Source: Burkholderia ubonensis (GTDB taxonomy: Bacteria > Pseudomonadota > Gammaproteobacteria > Burkholderiales > Burkholderiaceae). Taken from it: a stretch of DNA of 64,000 nt. The translations under genes were made by a program, and so were the position numbers. This document shows positions 7,855 to 16,638 of this stretch, piece by piece. The stretch is taken from assembly GCF_902833085.1 (NCBI RefSeq), contig NZ_CADFEB010000005.1, forward strand, positions 186,001 to 250,000. The letters are read 5' to 3'. The notes beneath the pieces are model-generated. The model was not told the DNA's origin. It saw only the letters and a list, made by a program, of their open reading frames with translations, and searched no databases. Positions within the stretch are counted from its first letter, which is position 1; every line of letters starts with the position of its first letter.

Positions 7855-9264
7855 TTATCTTTTTTCAGGATCTGCGTCCGACGCGGGCGGCATCCAGCCG
7901 CCACCCAACGCGCGCACGAGGCTCAACGTCGCGATGGCGAGCGCCTGGCGGCTGTGGATCAGCTGACGGCGCGCATTCAGCGCGTCACGGTCGGCGTCGA
8001 TGACCTCGAGATAGCTGACGTAACCGTGGCCGTAGCGGCTCGACGACAGTCTCGCCGCCGCTTCGGTGGCGTGCGCCGCACTGTCGTAGCGCGCGATCCG
8101 CTCCTTCTGCGCCGCGATGTCGTTGAGTGCGTCCTGCACCTCGCGCAGCGCGCCGATCGAAGTTGCGCGATAGTTTGCGTCTGCAATGGCCGCACCCGCC
8201 GCCGCCGCGGCGACGGCGGCCTGGCGCTTGCCGCCGTCGAGCAACGTCTCGGCGACGCTTGCGCCAAGGCCCCACAGCGAACTGTTGCGGTCGAGAAACG
8301 CGCCGAGGTCGCGGCTCGCGAACCCGCCCTGGGCGGTCAGCGTCAGCGTCGGCAGCCACGCGGTGCGCGCGACGCCGAGTTCGAGGGACGCCGCATCGAC
8401 GCGTCGCGCGGCCGCGAATACGTCCGGCCGTTGCGCGAGCAGCGTGGACGGCAGGCCGGGCGGAACGTCCGGCACGCGGAGGGTTGCCGCGGTCGGCGCC
8501 ACGTCGAACGCGGTGGGCGAGACGCCGGTCAGCACGGCGAGCGCGTCGGCGAGATTTTCGCGCAGCCGCCGGCTGTCCGCGAGATCGGCGCGGGCCGTAT
8601 CGAGGTCGGCCGCCGCGCGCAGCGCGTCGAGATCGCTGGCGGCGCCGGCCCGCACGCGCGCGGCGATCACGTCGAGCGCAGTGCGTCTCAGCTCGATCGC
8701 GCGGGCGAGCGTCGCGAGGTCCTGTTCGACGTAATGGAGCGTCAGGTAATCGCTCGCGACGTCGATCGCGACGCGCAGGCGGACGCTATCGCTGTCCGCG
8801 GCTGCCTGCAGCACGTTCTGCCGGCCGATATCCGCATCGCCGCGCAGGCGGCCCCACAGATCGACTTCATAGCGCGCCGCAAACGGAACCGACCAGTTGC
8901 GCATCATGCGTTTCGGCAATGCGTTGTCGACCGTGCCGGACGCGCGCGCCCGACTGAACGACGGATCGACGCTCACGGTTGGCGCCAGCACGGCCTCGCG
9001 CACGCCGAGCAGCGCCTGCGCCTGATCGACGCGTGCCGCAGCGGCGCGGATATCGAAATTGTGCGCGAGCGCGGCATCGACGAGCGCGTCGAGATGCGGA
9101 TCGCCGAACAACGCGGGCCACCGGGCAAGCGACGGCCGGCGCTCCGGCGGCATGTCCGCGTGGCGGTACCGGTCGAGGCCGAGCGGTACAGGGGCGAGGG
9201 GCTGCGGTGCGATCGTGCAGCCGCTCAGCACGCAGGCGACGAGCAAGGCAATCGAGCGGTTCAT
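7855..9264 (-). CDS. Outer-membrane efflux lipoprotein, OprM/NodT family
   Basis: A 469-residue outer-membrane factor. The N-terminus is a lipoprotein signal with lipobox LSGC (Cys16). Two TolC-type repeats follow, with the usual signatures near LDALVDAALAHNFDIRAAAARV and LGVARTAWLPTLTL. Length is normal for the NodT subfamily. It overlaps the HlyD/EmrA gene by 4 bp (ATGA), so the two are co-translated, and would form the outer-membrane exit of a tripartite pump with the divergently transcribed EmrB-like protein. Confidence 0.93.
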   Translation of the reverse strand: MNRSIALLVACVLSGCTIAPQPLAPVPLGLDRYRHADMPPERRPSLARWPALFGDPHLDALVDAALAHNFDIRAAAARVDQAQALLGVREAVLAPTVSVDPSFSRARASGTVDNALPKRMMRNWSVPFAARYEVDLWGRLRGDADIGRQNVLQAAADSDSVRLRVAIDVASDYLTLHYVEQDLATLARAIELRRTALDVIAARVRAGAASDLDALRAAADLDTARADLADSRRLRENLADALAVLTGVSPTAFDVAPTAATLRVPDVPPGLPSTLLAQRPDVFAAARRVDAASLELGVARTAWLPTLTLTAQGGFASRDLGAFLDRNSSLWGLGASVAETLLDGGKRQAAVAAAAAGAAIADANYRATSIGALREVQDALNDIAAQKERIARYDSAAHATEAAARLSSSRYGHGYVSYLEVIDADRDALNARRQLIHSRQALAIATLSLVRALGGGWMPPASDADPEKR

Positions 9265-10328
9265 GGATACTCGCGGCCGCGTTGCAGCGTGACGACGACC
9301 GACAGCCCGGGCCGGATGCGCGGCTCGGCCGCCGCCCGGCCGTCGAGCAGGATCTTGACCGGCACGCGCTGCGTGACCTTCGTGAAATTGCCCGTCGCGT
9401 TATCGGGCGGCAACAGCGAGAATTGCCCCCCGGTCGCGGGCGACAGGCTGTCGATACGCCCGCCGAAGGTCAGGCCCGGAAGCGCATCGAAGCGCAATTG
9501 CACGGCGTCGCCCGCGCGAACGCGCCGGAGCTGGGTTTCGCGGAAATTCGCGACGACCCACGCGCGCGGCTCGACGAGCGTGAGCAGCGCCTGGCCCGGC
9601 GACACATGTTCGCCGGTTTCGACGGTCTTCTTGCCGACGTAGCCGTCCGACGGCGCGACAACCGTCGTGTACTGGCGCTGGAGCAGCGCATCGCGCAACT
9701 CGGCGTCGTTCTGGCCCGACACGGCATCGGCCGCCTGCCAGGCGGCCAGCGCGCTGCGTCGTTGCGCATCCGCTGCCGCGATCCGTGCATGCGCGGACTT
9801 GCGCGCCGCGTCGGCCGCATCGTATTCCTGCTTCGACAAGCCGCGCGGCGTCTCGCGGGTCAGTTCGCGCGCCCGAGCGTAATCGAGTTCGGCCTTTTCG
9901 GCATCGGCGTGCGCCGACACGCGCGTGGCGTCGGCCTGCTCGACCAGCGCACGCGCGCGGCCGGCATCGGAGCGCGCCTGTGCGACGCGTGCTCGCTGCA
10001 GCGCGACGCGCACGTCGAAATCGCGCATGTCGAGCTGAACCAGCGGGTCGCCCGCATGCACGAACTGATTGTCGTCCACCAGCACGCGCTCGACCGTGCC
10101 GGCCACGCGCGGGGAAATCACGTGCAGGTGACCCGTCACATACGCATCGTCGGTGCCGCGATCGCGTGCCTCGAATTCGTAGATCAGCAGCGCGACGAGC
10201 ACGAGCGCGAATCCGGCAATCAGCACGATCGGGAGCCTGCGCGAGCGCGCGGCGGGAACGGACGGCGTGTCCGGGGAAATCGGGTTCACGGTCGGGAAAC
10301 TCCATCGAACAGACAGGTTACGGAACAT
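9261..10328 (-). CDS. HlyD/EmrA-type periplasmic adaptor of an efflux pump
   Basis: A 355-residue membrane-fusion protein: short cytoplasmic tail, one membrane helix (about residues 33-50), the DDAYVTGHLHVISPRVAG biotinyl-lipoyl half motif typical of EmrA/FusE, a long alpha-helical hairpin rich in Ala/Arg, and a second lipoyl half (VVAPSDGYVGKKTVETGEHVSPG). A GTG start at 10287-10289 (VNPISPD) with GGAG about 10 bp upstream is an alternative that would leave more room for the shared 44-bp divergent promoter; the ATG at 10328 is the longest choice. It joins EmrB (inner membrane) to the OprM-like lipoprotein. Confidence 0.9.
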   Translation of the reverse strand: MFRNLSVRWSFPTVNPISPDTPSVPAARSRRLPIVLIAGFALVLVALLIYEFEARDRGTDDAYVTGHLHVISPRVAGTVERVLVDDNQFVHAGDPLVQLDMRDFDVRVALQRARVAQARSDAGRARALVEQADATRVSAHADAEKAELDYARARELTRETPRGLSKQEYDAADAARKSAHARIAAADAQRRSALAAWQAADAVSGQNDAELRDALLQRQYTTVVAPSDGYVGKKTVETGEHVSPGQALLTLVEPRAWVVANFRETQLRRVRAGDAVQLRFDALPGLTFGGRIDSLSPATGGQFSLLPPDNATGNFTKVTQRVPVKILLDGRAAAEPRIRPGLSVVVTLQRGREYP

Positions 10329-10372
10329 CGCGCTATGCTTGCGCGAGCTTTATTTGCGGGAGCCGATCGACG

Positions 10373-11947
10373 ATGAACACCACGTACGCCACCGACAGCG
10401 CGGCGCCGACCACCGGCGCGTCGTCGGACATACCGACGCTTCGTTCGATCGCGGCGATCGCGGCCGTGCTGCTCGGCGCAATCATTTCGACGCTGACATC
10501 GCGCATCACGTCGCTCGGACTTGCCGACGTGCGCGGCGCACTCGGCGTCGGGTTCGACGAGGGCGCGTGGATCAACACGGCGTTCACCGCGTCGCAGATG
10601 TTCGTCGGACCGCTCGCGATCGCGGCGGCCTTCATGTTCGGCACGCGTCGCGTGCTGCTGGCGGGAGCCGCGGTGTTTCTCTGCGCCGAAAGCGCGCTGC
10701 CGACGTGCACGAACTTCGGCACGTTCATCGTGTTCCAGAGCATTGCCGGGCTCGCGTCCGGCGTGTTCGTGCCGTTGACCGTCGGGTTCGTCGTCCGCAC
10801 GCTGCCGCCGCGGCTCATTCCGTTCGGCATCGCCGCCTATGCGATGAACCTCGAAATGTCGCTCAACCTGTCGGCGACGCTCGAGGGCTGGTACAGCGAA
10901 CACCTGAGCTGGCGCTGGCTGTTCTGGCAGAACGCGCTGCTGACCGTGCCGTTCATCGTCTGCCTGATGCTGTCGCTGTCCAACGAGCCGATCAAGCGCT
11001 TCGCGACCGGCATCGACTACCGCGGCATGCTGCTCGGCGCCGGCGGCTTCGCCTGCCTGTGCGTGGCGCTCGATCAGGGCGAACGGCTGTTCTGGCTCCA
11101 GTCGCCGCTGATCGTCGCGCTGCTGTGCATCGGCATCCTGATGGTCGCGGCCTTCCTGATCCACGAACTGGCATCGCGGCAGGCGGGTCTCGACCTCGGC
11201 TACCTCGTGCGGCCCAACGTCGCGCTGCTGCTCCTGCTCGTCGGCCTCGTGCGCTTCACCGTGCTCAATACGAGCTTCATTCCGTCGGTGTTTCTCGCGA
11301 GCACGTACGGGCTGCGTCCGCTGCAGATCGGCGACACGCTCCGCTGGATCGCGATGCCGCAGCTCCTGTTCGCGCCGTGCGTGGCATGGCTGCTGCAGCG
11401 CGTCGATCCCCGCCGGCTGATCGTGGCCGGCTTCGTGATGGTCGCGGTGGCTTTCGCGCTCGGTTCGCGCCTCACGCCCGTCTGGGCCGAATCCGATTTC
11501 ATTCCGTCGCAGATGCTCCAGGCGCTGGGGCAGACGATGGCGCTCACGTCCGTCGTGTACTTCTTCGGCAAGCACGTGACCGCCGAGCATGCGCTGACGT
11601 TCGGCGCGGTCGTGCAGACCGCGCGCCTGCTGAGCGGACAGCTCGGCACGGCGTCGATCGCGGTGATTCAGCGCATCATGGAGGCTACCCATTCGAATCT
11701 CGTCGGTCTGCATGTCACGCTGTCGGATCCGGAAACGCTCGAGCGGCTGCGAGCCGGCGCGGCGTCGCTCGTTTCGCACGGCGCGACTGTCACGGTGGGC
11801 GGCCAGGCTGCCTATGCGCTCCTCGATCGGGCGGTTCGCGTCCAGGCGACGACGCTCGCGCTTGCCGACAACTTTCGGGTCGCGACGGCATTCGCCGTCG
11901 CCGGGGCGCTGATCGGCATGCTGCTCAAGCCGGTGCGTTCGCGTTGA
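10373..11947 (+). CDS. EmrB/QacA-type DHA2 multidrug exporter
   Basis: A 524-residue inner-membrane drug:proton antiporter with about 14 predicted hydrophobic segments. It begins MNTTYATDSAAP and includes the family motif region LGVGFDEGAWINTAF (about residues 60-75). The chosen ATG lies in the first AT-poor stretch after the divergent adaptor gene; upstream codons in this frame are antisense to that gene. Unlike the usual emrAB order, the transporter is divergent from its adaptor and outer-membrane partner, with only 44 bp between the starts. The substrate is unknown. Confidence 0.9.
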   Translation: MNTTYATDSAAPTTGASSDIPTLRSIAAIAAVLLGAIISTLTSRITSLGLADVRGALGVGFDEGAWINTAFTASQMFVGPLAIAAAFMFGTRRVLLAGAAVFLCAESALPTCTNFGTFIVFQSIAGLASGVFVPLTVGFVVRTLPPRLIPFGIAAYAMNLEMSLNLSATLEGWYSEHLSWRWLFWQNALLTVPFIVCLMLSLSNEPIKRFATGIDYRGMLLGAGGFACLCVALDQGERLFWLQSPLIVALLCIGILMVAAFLIHELASRQAGLDLGYLVRPNVALLLLLVGLVRFTVLNTSFIPSVFLASTYGLRPLQIGDTLRWIAMPQLLFAPCVAWLLQRVDPRRLIVAGFVMVAVAFALGSRLTPVWAESDFIPSQMLQALGQTMALTSVVYFFGKHVTAEHALTFGAVVQTARLLSGQLGTASIAVIQRIMEATHSNLVGLHVTLSDPETLERLRAGAASLVSHGATVTVGGQAAYALLDRAVRVQATTLALADNFRVATAFAVAGALIGMLLKPVRSR

Positions 11948-12023
11948 GCGCCGGATGCCGGGCCGGCGGATTTCCCGCATCGACGATGTTAGCGATCGCG
12001 CGCCAAAACGGAATCGCCGCGGC

Positions 12024-12053
12024 CTGAATCGTCCTGAAACGTGCTGAACGGCC
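12024..12053 (+). promoter_or_regulatory. CTGAA triple direct repeat (site C)
   Basis: CTGAATCGTC, CTGAAACGTG and CTGAACGGCC follow each other in exact 10-bp register. It lies in the gap between the EmrB-like exporter and the MscS-like gene, about 220 bp before the latter. Confidence 0.5.
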
Positions 12054-12062
12054 GCCGCGGAA

Positions 12063-12088
12063 TTCAGAACATTTCAGCCTGAACTCAG
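12063..12088 (-). promoter_or_regulatory. CTGAA repeats in reverse orientation (site D)
   Basis: On the minus strand GGCTGAAATGTTCTGAA (12079 to 12063) matches sites A and B; TTCAG occurs at 12063-12067 and 12073-12077 on the plus strand. Relative to the downstream MscS-like gene it has the same orientation that sites A and B have to theirs. Together with site C it makes an inverted pair of arrays. Confidence 0.5.
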
Positions 12089-12273
12089 GACACGCGCCGT
12101 CGGCGCGCCTACATTGCCGATACGGAGATCGTCAGCGGGAGCGCGGGCAGGAGGCCTGCCTGCACGGCCGCTCGGTCGACGTCGACGAATCCATTGAATG
12201 CAAGACAGGCCGATGCCATGCGGCGACGCGCAGTCGTCATCGGTCGCCATGCGTGCCCGAGTCCCGCTTCGAT

Positions 12274-13734
12274 ATGCTGATCCTCTCCGACACGGTCGCG
12301 TACGGCGCGCCGATCGTACTTGCCGACGTTGCCGCGTGGCGGCTGCTGGGGCCAGGCCGCTCCACCGCCGGCGCGGCATGGCGATGCGCGGCGTTCGCGG
12401 CGCTGACGTACGTGCTTTTCGCGACCGGCGTCAGCCCGCTCGCGGTGCCCGCGTCGCCCGACCGCTTCGGTCGACTTGCCATCCAGGCGATCTGCGTCGC
12501 GTGGTGGCTGCAGTGCGCGATCGTTTTCAGCCTGATGCTCGATCATCTGCTGCCGCGGGCATGGCGCAGTCAGCGGCTGTTCCACGATATCGCCGCCGGC
12601 GTCGTGTTCGGCGCCGCCGCGGTTGCCGCATTGGGCTATGTGCTCGGACTGCCGCTGAGCGGGTTGGTCGCGACATCCGGCGCCGTGGCCGTGATACTGG
12701 GTCTCGCCGTCCAGAACACGCTGAACGACGTGTTCTCCGGCCTGGTCCTGAACACCACGCAGCCGTTTCGCCTGAACGATACGGTGTCCATCGGCGGTCT
12801 GGAAGGGCGGATCGTCGAAAGCAACTGGCGCGCGACGAAGATGATCAACAGCCTCGGCAACCTGGTCGTCGTGCCGAACAGCGCCGCCGCCAAGGCGACG
12901 ATCGTCAACCTCAGCGAACCCGCGAACACGCATGGCGTGACGCTGACACTCGAGATCGATCCCGAAGTGCGGCCCGCCATCGTCATCGATGCGCTCGACC
13001 GGGCCGCCGCCAGTTCGCCGGACGTGCTGACCAGTCCGGAACCGATCGCGCTCGTCAAGGCGTTCAGGACAAACTCGGTCGAATACGAGCTCATCTGTTA
13101 CGTCGATGCGCTGCAAAAGAAGGCGGCCGTGCGCAACCGGCTTTACGATCTGGCCCATCGGCATCTGGCAGCCGCGGACGTTGCGTTGCGCCCGCTCGCA
13201 GGGACGTCCGCGGATCGCCGTCCCGCTTCGCGCCGTCAGCGGCTGCTGCGCGCGGTCGAACTTTTCACGCGTCTCGACGACGAGGATCTGGCAGCGCTGG
13301 CCGACACGCTCACATCACGCGTGTTCGGCAAGGGCGATGTGATCTATGCGTCGGATTCCGATACGCGCCTGCTGACGATCGTCGAATCCGGCGTGGCGTC
13401 GGTGCGCGTACCCGGCGCGACGGGCGACGTGGAGGTCAGGCGGATGGCGCCCGGCGATGCGATCGGCCAGTCGGTCGTGCTCGCCGGCACGCGGCTTCAC
13501 GCGACCGTTTACGCCATGACCGCCATGACGGTCTATCAGCTACGAAGTCGCGACCTGTCCATGCTCATCGGCAAAAAACCCGAACTCGGCAGATTGATGT
13601 GCGAATCCCTCACCGAGCACATCGCGACGGAGGAGAAGATGATGATTCCGCCGGCCGTGAAGGAGCATGCGTCGTTCAGCCTGGTTGCGTGGATCGAGAA
13701 GGAGATGAAGCGCTTTCACGATTCGATCGCCTGA
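12274..13734 (+). CDS. Mechanosensitive (MscS-type) channel with C-terminal cyclic-nucleotide-binding domain
   Basis: From the ATG at 12274 the protein has 486 residues (a GTG at 12253 would add seven). About four hydrophobic segments lead into the MscS pore and beta domain (GLAVQNTLNDVFSGLVLNTT, then the -LGNLVVVPNS- loop). After a linker of about 40 residues, a CAP_ED/cNMP-type beta barrel spans about residues 330-445 (LFTRLDDEDLAALADTL, GDAIGQSVVLAG). This matches the cyclic-nucleotide-gated MscS group (bCNG). The nucleotide-binding cassette is short of the classic RxA motif, so ligand binding is uncertain. The start is weakly supported because no strong ribosome site is seen. Confidence 0.88.
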   Translation: MLILSDTVAYGAPIVLADVAAWRLLGPGRSTAGAAWRCAAFAALTYVLFATGVSPLAVPASPDRFGRLAIQAICVAWWLQCAIVFSLMLDHLLPRAWRSQRLFHDIAAGVVFGAAAVAALGYVLGLPLSGLVATSGAVAVILGLAVQNTLNDVFSGLVLNTTQPFRLNDTVSIGGLEGRIVESNWRATKMINSLGNLVVVPNSAAAKATIVNLSEPANTHGVTLTLEIDPEVRPAIVIDALDRAAASSPDVLTSPEPIALVKAFRTNSVEYELICYVDALQKKAAVRNRLYDLAHRHLAAADVALRPLAGTSADRRPASRRQRLLRAVELFTRLDDEDLAALADTLTSRVFGKGDVIYASDSDTRLLTIVESGVASVRVPGATGDVEVRRMAPGDAIGQSVVLAGTRLHATVYAMTAMTVYQLRSRDLSMLIGKKPELGRLMCESLTEHIATEEKMMIPPAVKEHASFSLVAWIEKEMKRFHDSIA

Positions 13735-13768
13735 TTTCGGTCGCCTGATTTCGATCGCCTGATATGCG
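13727..13768 (+). repeat. Three 14-bp tandem repeats across the channel gene stop
   Basis: TCGCCTGATTTCGG, TCGCCTGATTTCGA and TCGCCTGATATGCG run head to tail. The stop codon TGA (13732-13734) lies in the first unit, and each later unit repeats it. Confidence 0.8.
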
Positions 13769-13791
13769 GCGACCGATTGCGGCCGGGCTGT

Positions 13792-13840
13792 CGAGAACGG
13801 CCGCTTGCCGCATTGCGCGCCTTGCAAGCGGCCGTTCTCG
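13792..13840. terminator. Bidirectional terminator between convergent genes
   Basis: A perfect 17-bp stem (arms 13792-13808 and 13824-13840, CGAGAACGGCCGCTTGC and its complement) has a 15-base loop. It lies between the convergent MscS-like and GST genes. No long T tract follows, so it is a strong hairpin rather than a classic intrinsic terminator. Confidence 0.7.
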
Positions 13841-13888
13841 TGGCGACGCATGCGCGGTCCATCTGTGCGCTGCATCGCCGGCGTCGCG

Positions 13889-14587
13889 TCAGCGCACCGT
13901 CGCGGCGGATTGCCCGAACAGGATGCTGCGCGATTGCTCGTCGACGACGGGCGTCACGTTGATTTCCTTCGCGCGCTCGTACGCGCGGGTCGTCGCCGGC
14001 CGCGCACCGATCCGCTCGAACCACCGCGCGAGATAAGGGAAATCGTCGAGACGCTGACGCTGGCGCTCGTGCGGCACGATCCACGGATAGCATGCGATAT
14101 CGGCGATCGAGTAATCGCCCGCGATGTAGTCGCGGCCGTCCGACAGCTGCTTGTCGAGCACGCCGTACAGCCGCGACGTCTCCTTCACGTAGCGATCGAT
14201 CGCATACGGCAGCGGTTCGGGCGCGTACTGCGCGAAATGATGGTTCTGCCCGGCCATCGGCCCGAGCCCGCCCATCTGCCAGAACAGCCACTGCAGCACG
14301 AGATTGCGGCCGCGCAGGTCCTGCGGAATGAAGCGGCCGGTCTTGTCCGCGAGATACAGCAGGATCGCGCCCGATTCGAAGATCGACAGCGGCTCGCCGC
14401 CGTCGGCCGGCGCCCGGTCGACGAGCGCGGGAATCCGGTTGTTCGGCGCGATGCGCAGGAAGTCGGGCGCGAACTGCTCGCCGCGGCCGATGTTCACCGG
14501 GACGATCCGGTACGGCAGCCCGGCTTCCTCAACGAACATCGTCACCTTGTGCCCGTTGGGCGTCGTCCAGTAGTAGAGGTCGAGCAT
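13889..14587 (-). CDS. Glutathione S-transferase, YfcG/YghU (nu-class) type
   Basis: A 232-residue GST. The thioredoxin-fold N-terminal half (LDLYYWTTPNGHKV) has Thr/Asn rather than Ser/Cys at the usual catalytic position, and includes the cis-Pro region NNRIPALVD and the ESGAILLYLADKTGRF glutathione-binding motif. The helical half includes GGLGPMAGQNHHFAQYAPE, a hallmark of nu-class disulfide-bond oxidoreductases. It begins one base after the stop of the second GST gene on the same strand, so the two form an operon, possibly from gene duplication. Confidence 0.9.
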   Translation of the reverse strand: MLDLYYWTTPNGHKVTMFVEEAGLPYRIVPVNIGRGEQFAPDFLRIAPNNRIPALVDRAPADGGEPLSIFESGAILLYLADKTGRFIPQDLRGRNLVLQWLFWQMGGLGPMAGQNHHFAQYAPEPLPYAIDRYVKETSRLYGVLDKQLSDGRDYIAGDYSIADIACYPWIVPHERQRQRLDDFPYLARWFERIGARPATTRAYERAKEINVTPVVDEQSRSILFGQSAATVR

Positions 14588-14588
14588 G

Positions 14589-15293
14589 TCACGCTCCGGT
14601 CGCGGCGCCGGCCGCGAGCCGCGCGTTCTGCGGGAACATCGCGCGGCGGGCCTCGTCGTCCATCTCGAGCTTGAACGCGTGGCGCGCCTTCAGCGCCTCG
14701 GCGCGCTGCGCGGCCGGCCGCGCACTGATTTCGTCGAGCAGGCGCTTCACGTTCGGCAGTTGTTCCCACGCGGCTTCGCCGAGCACGAACGGCACCGCGC
14801 GCGCCCAGCCCCACACCGCCATGTCGACCAGCGTGTACGTGTCGCCGAGCATGTAGCGCGACGTCGCGAGTCGCTCGTCGACGATGCGCCAGTGCCGCCA
14901 CGCCTCGAAGTCGTAACGGTTGATCGCGTACGCGTTCGGCTCCGGCGCGTGGTGCTTGAAGTGCACCGCCTGTCCCGCATACGGGCCGATGCCGGTCGCG
15001 ACGAACATCAGCCACGACAGCATCGCGCCGCGCGCGGCCGGCGTGTCGTCGGGGAGGAACCGGCCGGTCTTTTCGGCGAGGTACAGCAGGATCGCGTTGC
15101 TGTCGAACACCGTGGCGTCGCCGTCGACGATCGCGGGCGTCTTCGCGTTCGGGTTGATCGCCCTGAATGCGGCCGAGTGCTGTTCGCCCTTGCGCGTATC
15201 GACCGGCACCAGCTCGTACGGCAGCCCGGCTTCTTCCAGGAACAGCGCGACCTTGGCGGGATTCGGGGAAGGGTGGTAGTGGAACTGGATCAT
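14589..15293 (-). CDS. Glutathione S-transferase, second copy
   Basis: A 234-residue GST (MIQFHYHPSPNPAKVALFLEE) of the same subfamily as its neighbour: NPNAKTPAIVD cis-Pro loop, DSNAILLYLAEKTGRF, and GIGPYAGQAVHFKHHAPE. An AAGGAAT ribosome site precedes the ATG at 15293. It is first in a two-gene operon and divergent, across 106 bp, from an AraC regulator. The two copies are clearly diverged, so the duplication is not recent. Confidence 0.92.
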   Translation of the reverse strand: MIQFHYHPSPNPAKVALFLEEAGLPYELVPVDTRKGEQHSAAFRAINPNAKTPAIVDGDATVFDSNAILLYLAEKTGRFLPDDTPAARGAMLSWLMFVATGIGPYAGQAVHFKHHAPEPNAYAINRYDFEAWRHWRIVDERLATSRYMLGDTYTLVDMAVWGWARAVPFVLGEAAWEQLPNVKRLLDEISARPAAQRAEALKARHAFKLEMDDEARRAMFPQNARLAAGAATGA

Positions 15294-15399
15294 CGGCGTG
15301 ATTCCTTCGTTGAAGTAGGGTTGAACCAAGGGCTCCAATCTACCGGAATCGACGGGATGGCAAGTTACAATAAGTCCGAAAATCGCAACCAATCGTCCC

Positions 15400-16227
15400 A
15401 TGCCAGATCGACTCTCCAATCTCATCAGCCGCTTCGACCTGCAAGCGCGCGTGTTCTCCGACCACAGCGCATGCAGCGTCGACGATGCCGGCAGCCACGA
15501 CGGGGCCGGCCATCTGCACCTGTTGCGCGCCGGGCGGATCGTCGTGACCGGGGCCGCGACCGGACGCCAGACGATCGACGCGCCGAGCATGCTGTTCCTG
15601 CCGCGGCCCCAGTCCTGCCGGGTCGACATGGGGGCGCACACGCCGGCCGATCTCGTGTCCGCGCGCATTGCCTTCGGGTCTCGCGACGAGAATCCGCTGC
15701 TGCGCAGCATGCCTGACCTGCTGGTCACGCCGCTGAACTGCGTGCCGTCGCTCGACGCGGTCCAGCAACTGCTGTTCGCCGAAGCGCTCGAGCCGGCCTG
15801 CGGCCATCACGCGATGGTCAACCGGCTCGTCGAAGTGCTGATGGTCCAGATGCTCCGCCATGCGATGCGCAAGCAGCTCGTCGATACCGGCTCGCTCGCC
15901 GGCCTGTCCGATCCGCGGCTCGGCAAGGCGCTGACCGCGCTCCATTCGGACCCGTCGCGCAACTGGACGCTCGAGGACATGGCCGGGACGGCCGGCATGT
16001 CCCGGTCGCGGTTTGCCGCGCATTTCGCGGACATCGTCGGCGTGCCGCCGGGCGAATACCTGCTGCAGTGGCGGATCGGGCTCGCGAAGTCGCTGCTGCG
16101 CCGCGGCCGGCCGGTCAAGCTGGTTGCCGCCGAAGTCGGCTACGGCAGCGCCAGCGCGCTCGCGCGGGCGTTTGCGCAAGGCGTCGGGCTGACGCCGACG
16201 CAGTGGCTCGCGCTGCAGCGCGGGTAG
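15400..16227 (+). CDS. AraC family regulator with N-terminal cupin-like domain
   Basis: A 275-residue protein: an AraC-binding/cupin_6-type sensor (about 1-165) then a double helix-turn-helix (about 172-275; WTLEDMAGTAGMSRSRFAAHF and the second recognition half PVKLVAAEVGYGSASALARAF). It is divergent from the two GST genes across 106 bp, the usual arrangement for a local regulator. The inducer is unknown. Confidence 0.9.
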   Translation: MPDRLSNLISRFDLQARVFSDHSACSVDDAGSHDGAGHLHLLRAGRIVVTGAATGRQTIDAPSMLFLPRPQSCRVDMGAHTPADLVSARIAFGSRDENPLLRSMPDLLVTPLNCVPSLDAVQQLLFAEALEPACGHHAMVNRLVEVLMVQMLRHAMRKQLVDTGSLAGLSDPRLGKALTALHSDPSRNWTLEDMAGTAGMSRSRFAAHFADIVGVPPGEYLLQWRIGLAKSLLRRGRPVKLVAAEVGYGSASALARAFAQGVGLTPTQWLALQRG

Positions 16228-16638
16228 GCCGACGAGCTGTGGTTATCGAGATCCGGCGCGACGTAGTCGGGTGCGTTTTCGTGGTCGCCAGTTTCGCTTC
16301 AAAATACGATCGTTAAGATAAGAAAACTTATCCTGACCGCGCCGAAAAATTGCAAACCGGATGCATTCGAAATTCACTTTTAGTCGGATTCGGGGGGCCT
16401 TATCCGGGGGAGGGCGGGGGATGACGCCGACGCGCGCGTCCGGCGAAGCCCTCGAGAATGCGAGTAGCCGAAAGCCGGGCAAGGGCAGCGCATGGTCCGG
16501 ACAGCCGCCTGGCGCGGCTTCCTCGCCAGGCCGGCGCGCGCGCCGAATGCGAGTTGTTGGGAGCGGGCCACCGCTTATATTCTGACGTCCTCAGGCGGTA
16601 ACGGCATCGGGCCACCGCCACTGCACGAGAGATCGAAC
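16228..16638. other. Intergenic, partly AT-rich
   Basis: No gene is supported here. GATAAG-AAAA-CTTATC at 16317-16332 is a 6-bp inverted repeat in an AT-rich patch, followed by a purine-rich run near 16385-16420. The first could be the end of the AraC transcript or part of the VOC gene promoter. Confidence 0.5.

Noticed and set aside
5260..9642. A 1460-codon open frame on the plus strand
   Set aside because: It is antisense to the cytochrome c, FAD monooxygenase and OprM genes, is extremely Arg-rich and has no domain. It is a shadow of GC-rich coding DNA on the other strand.
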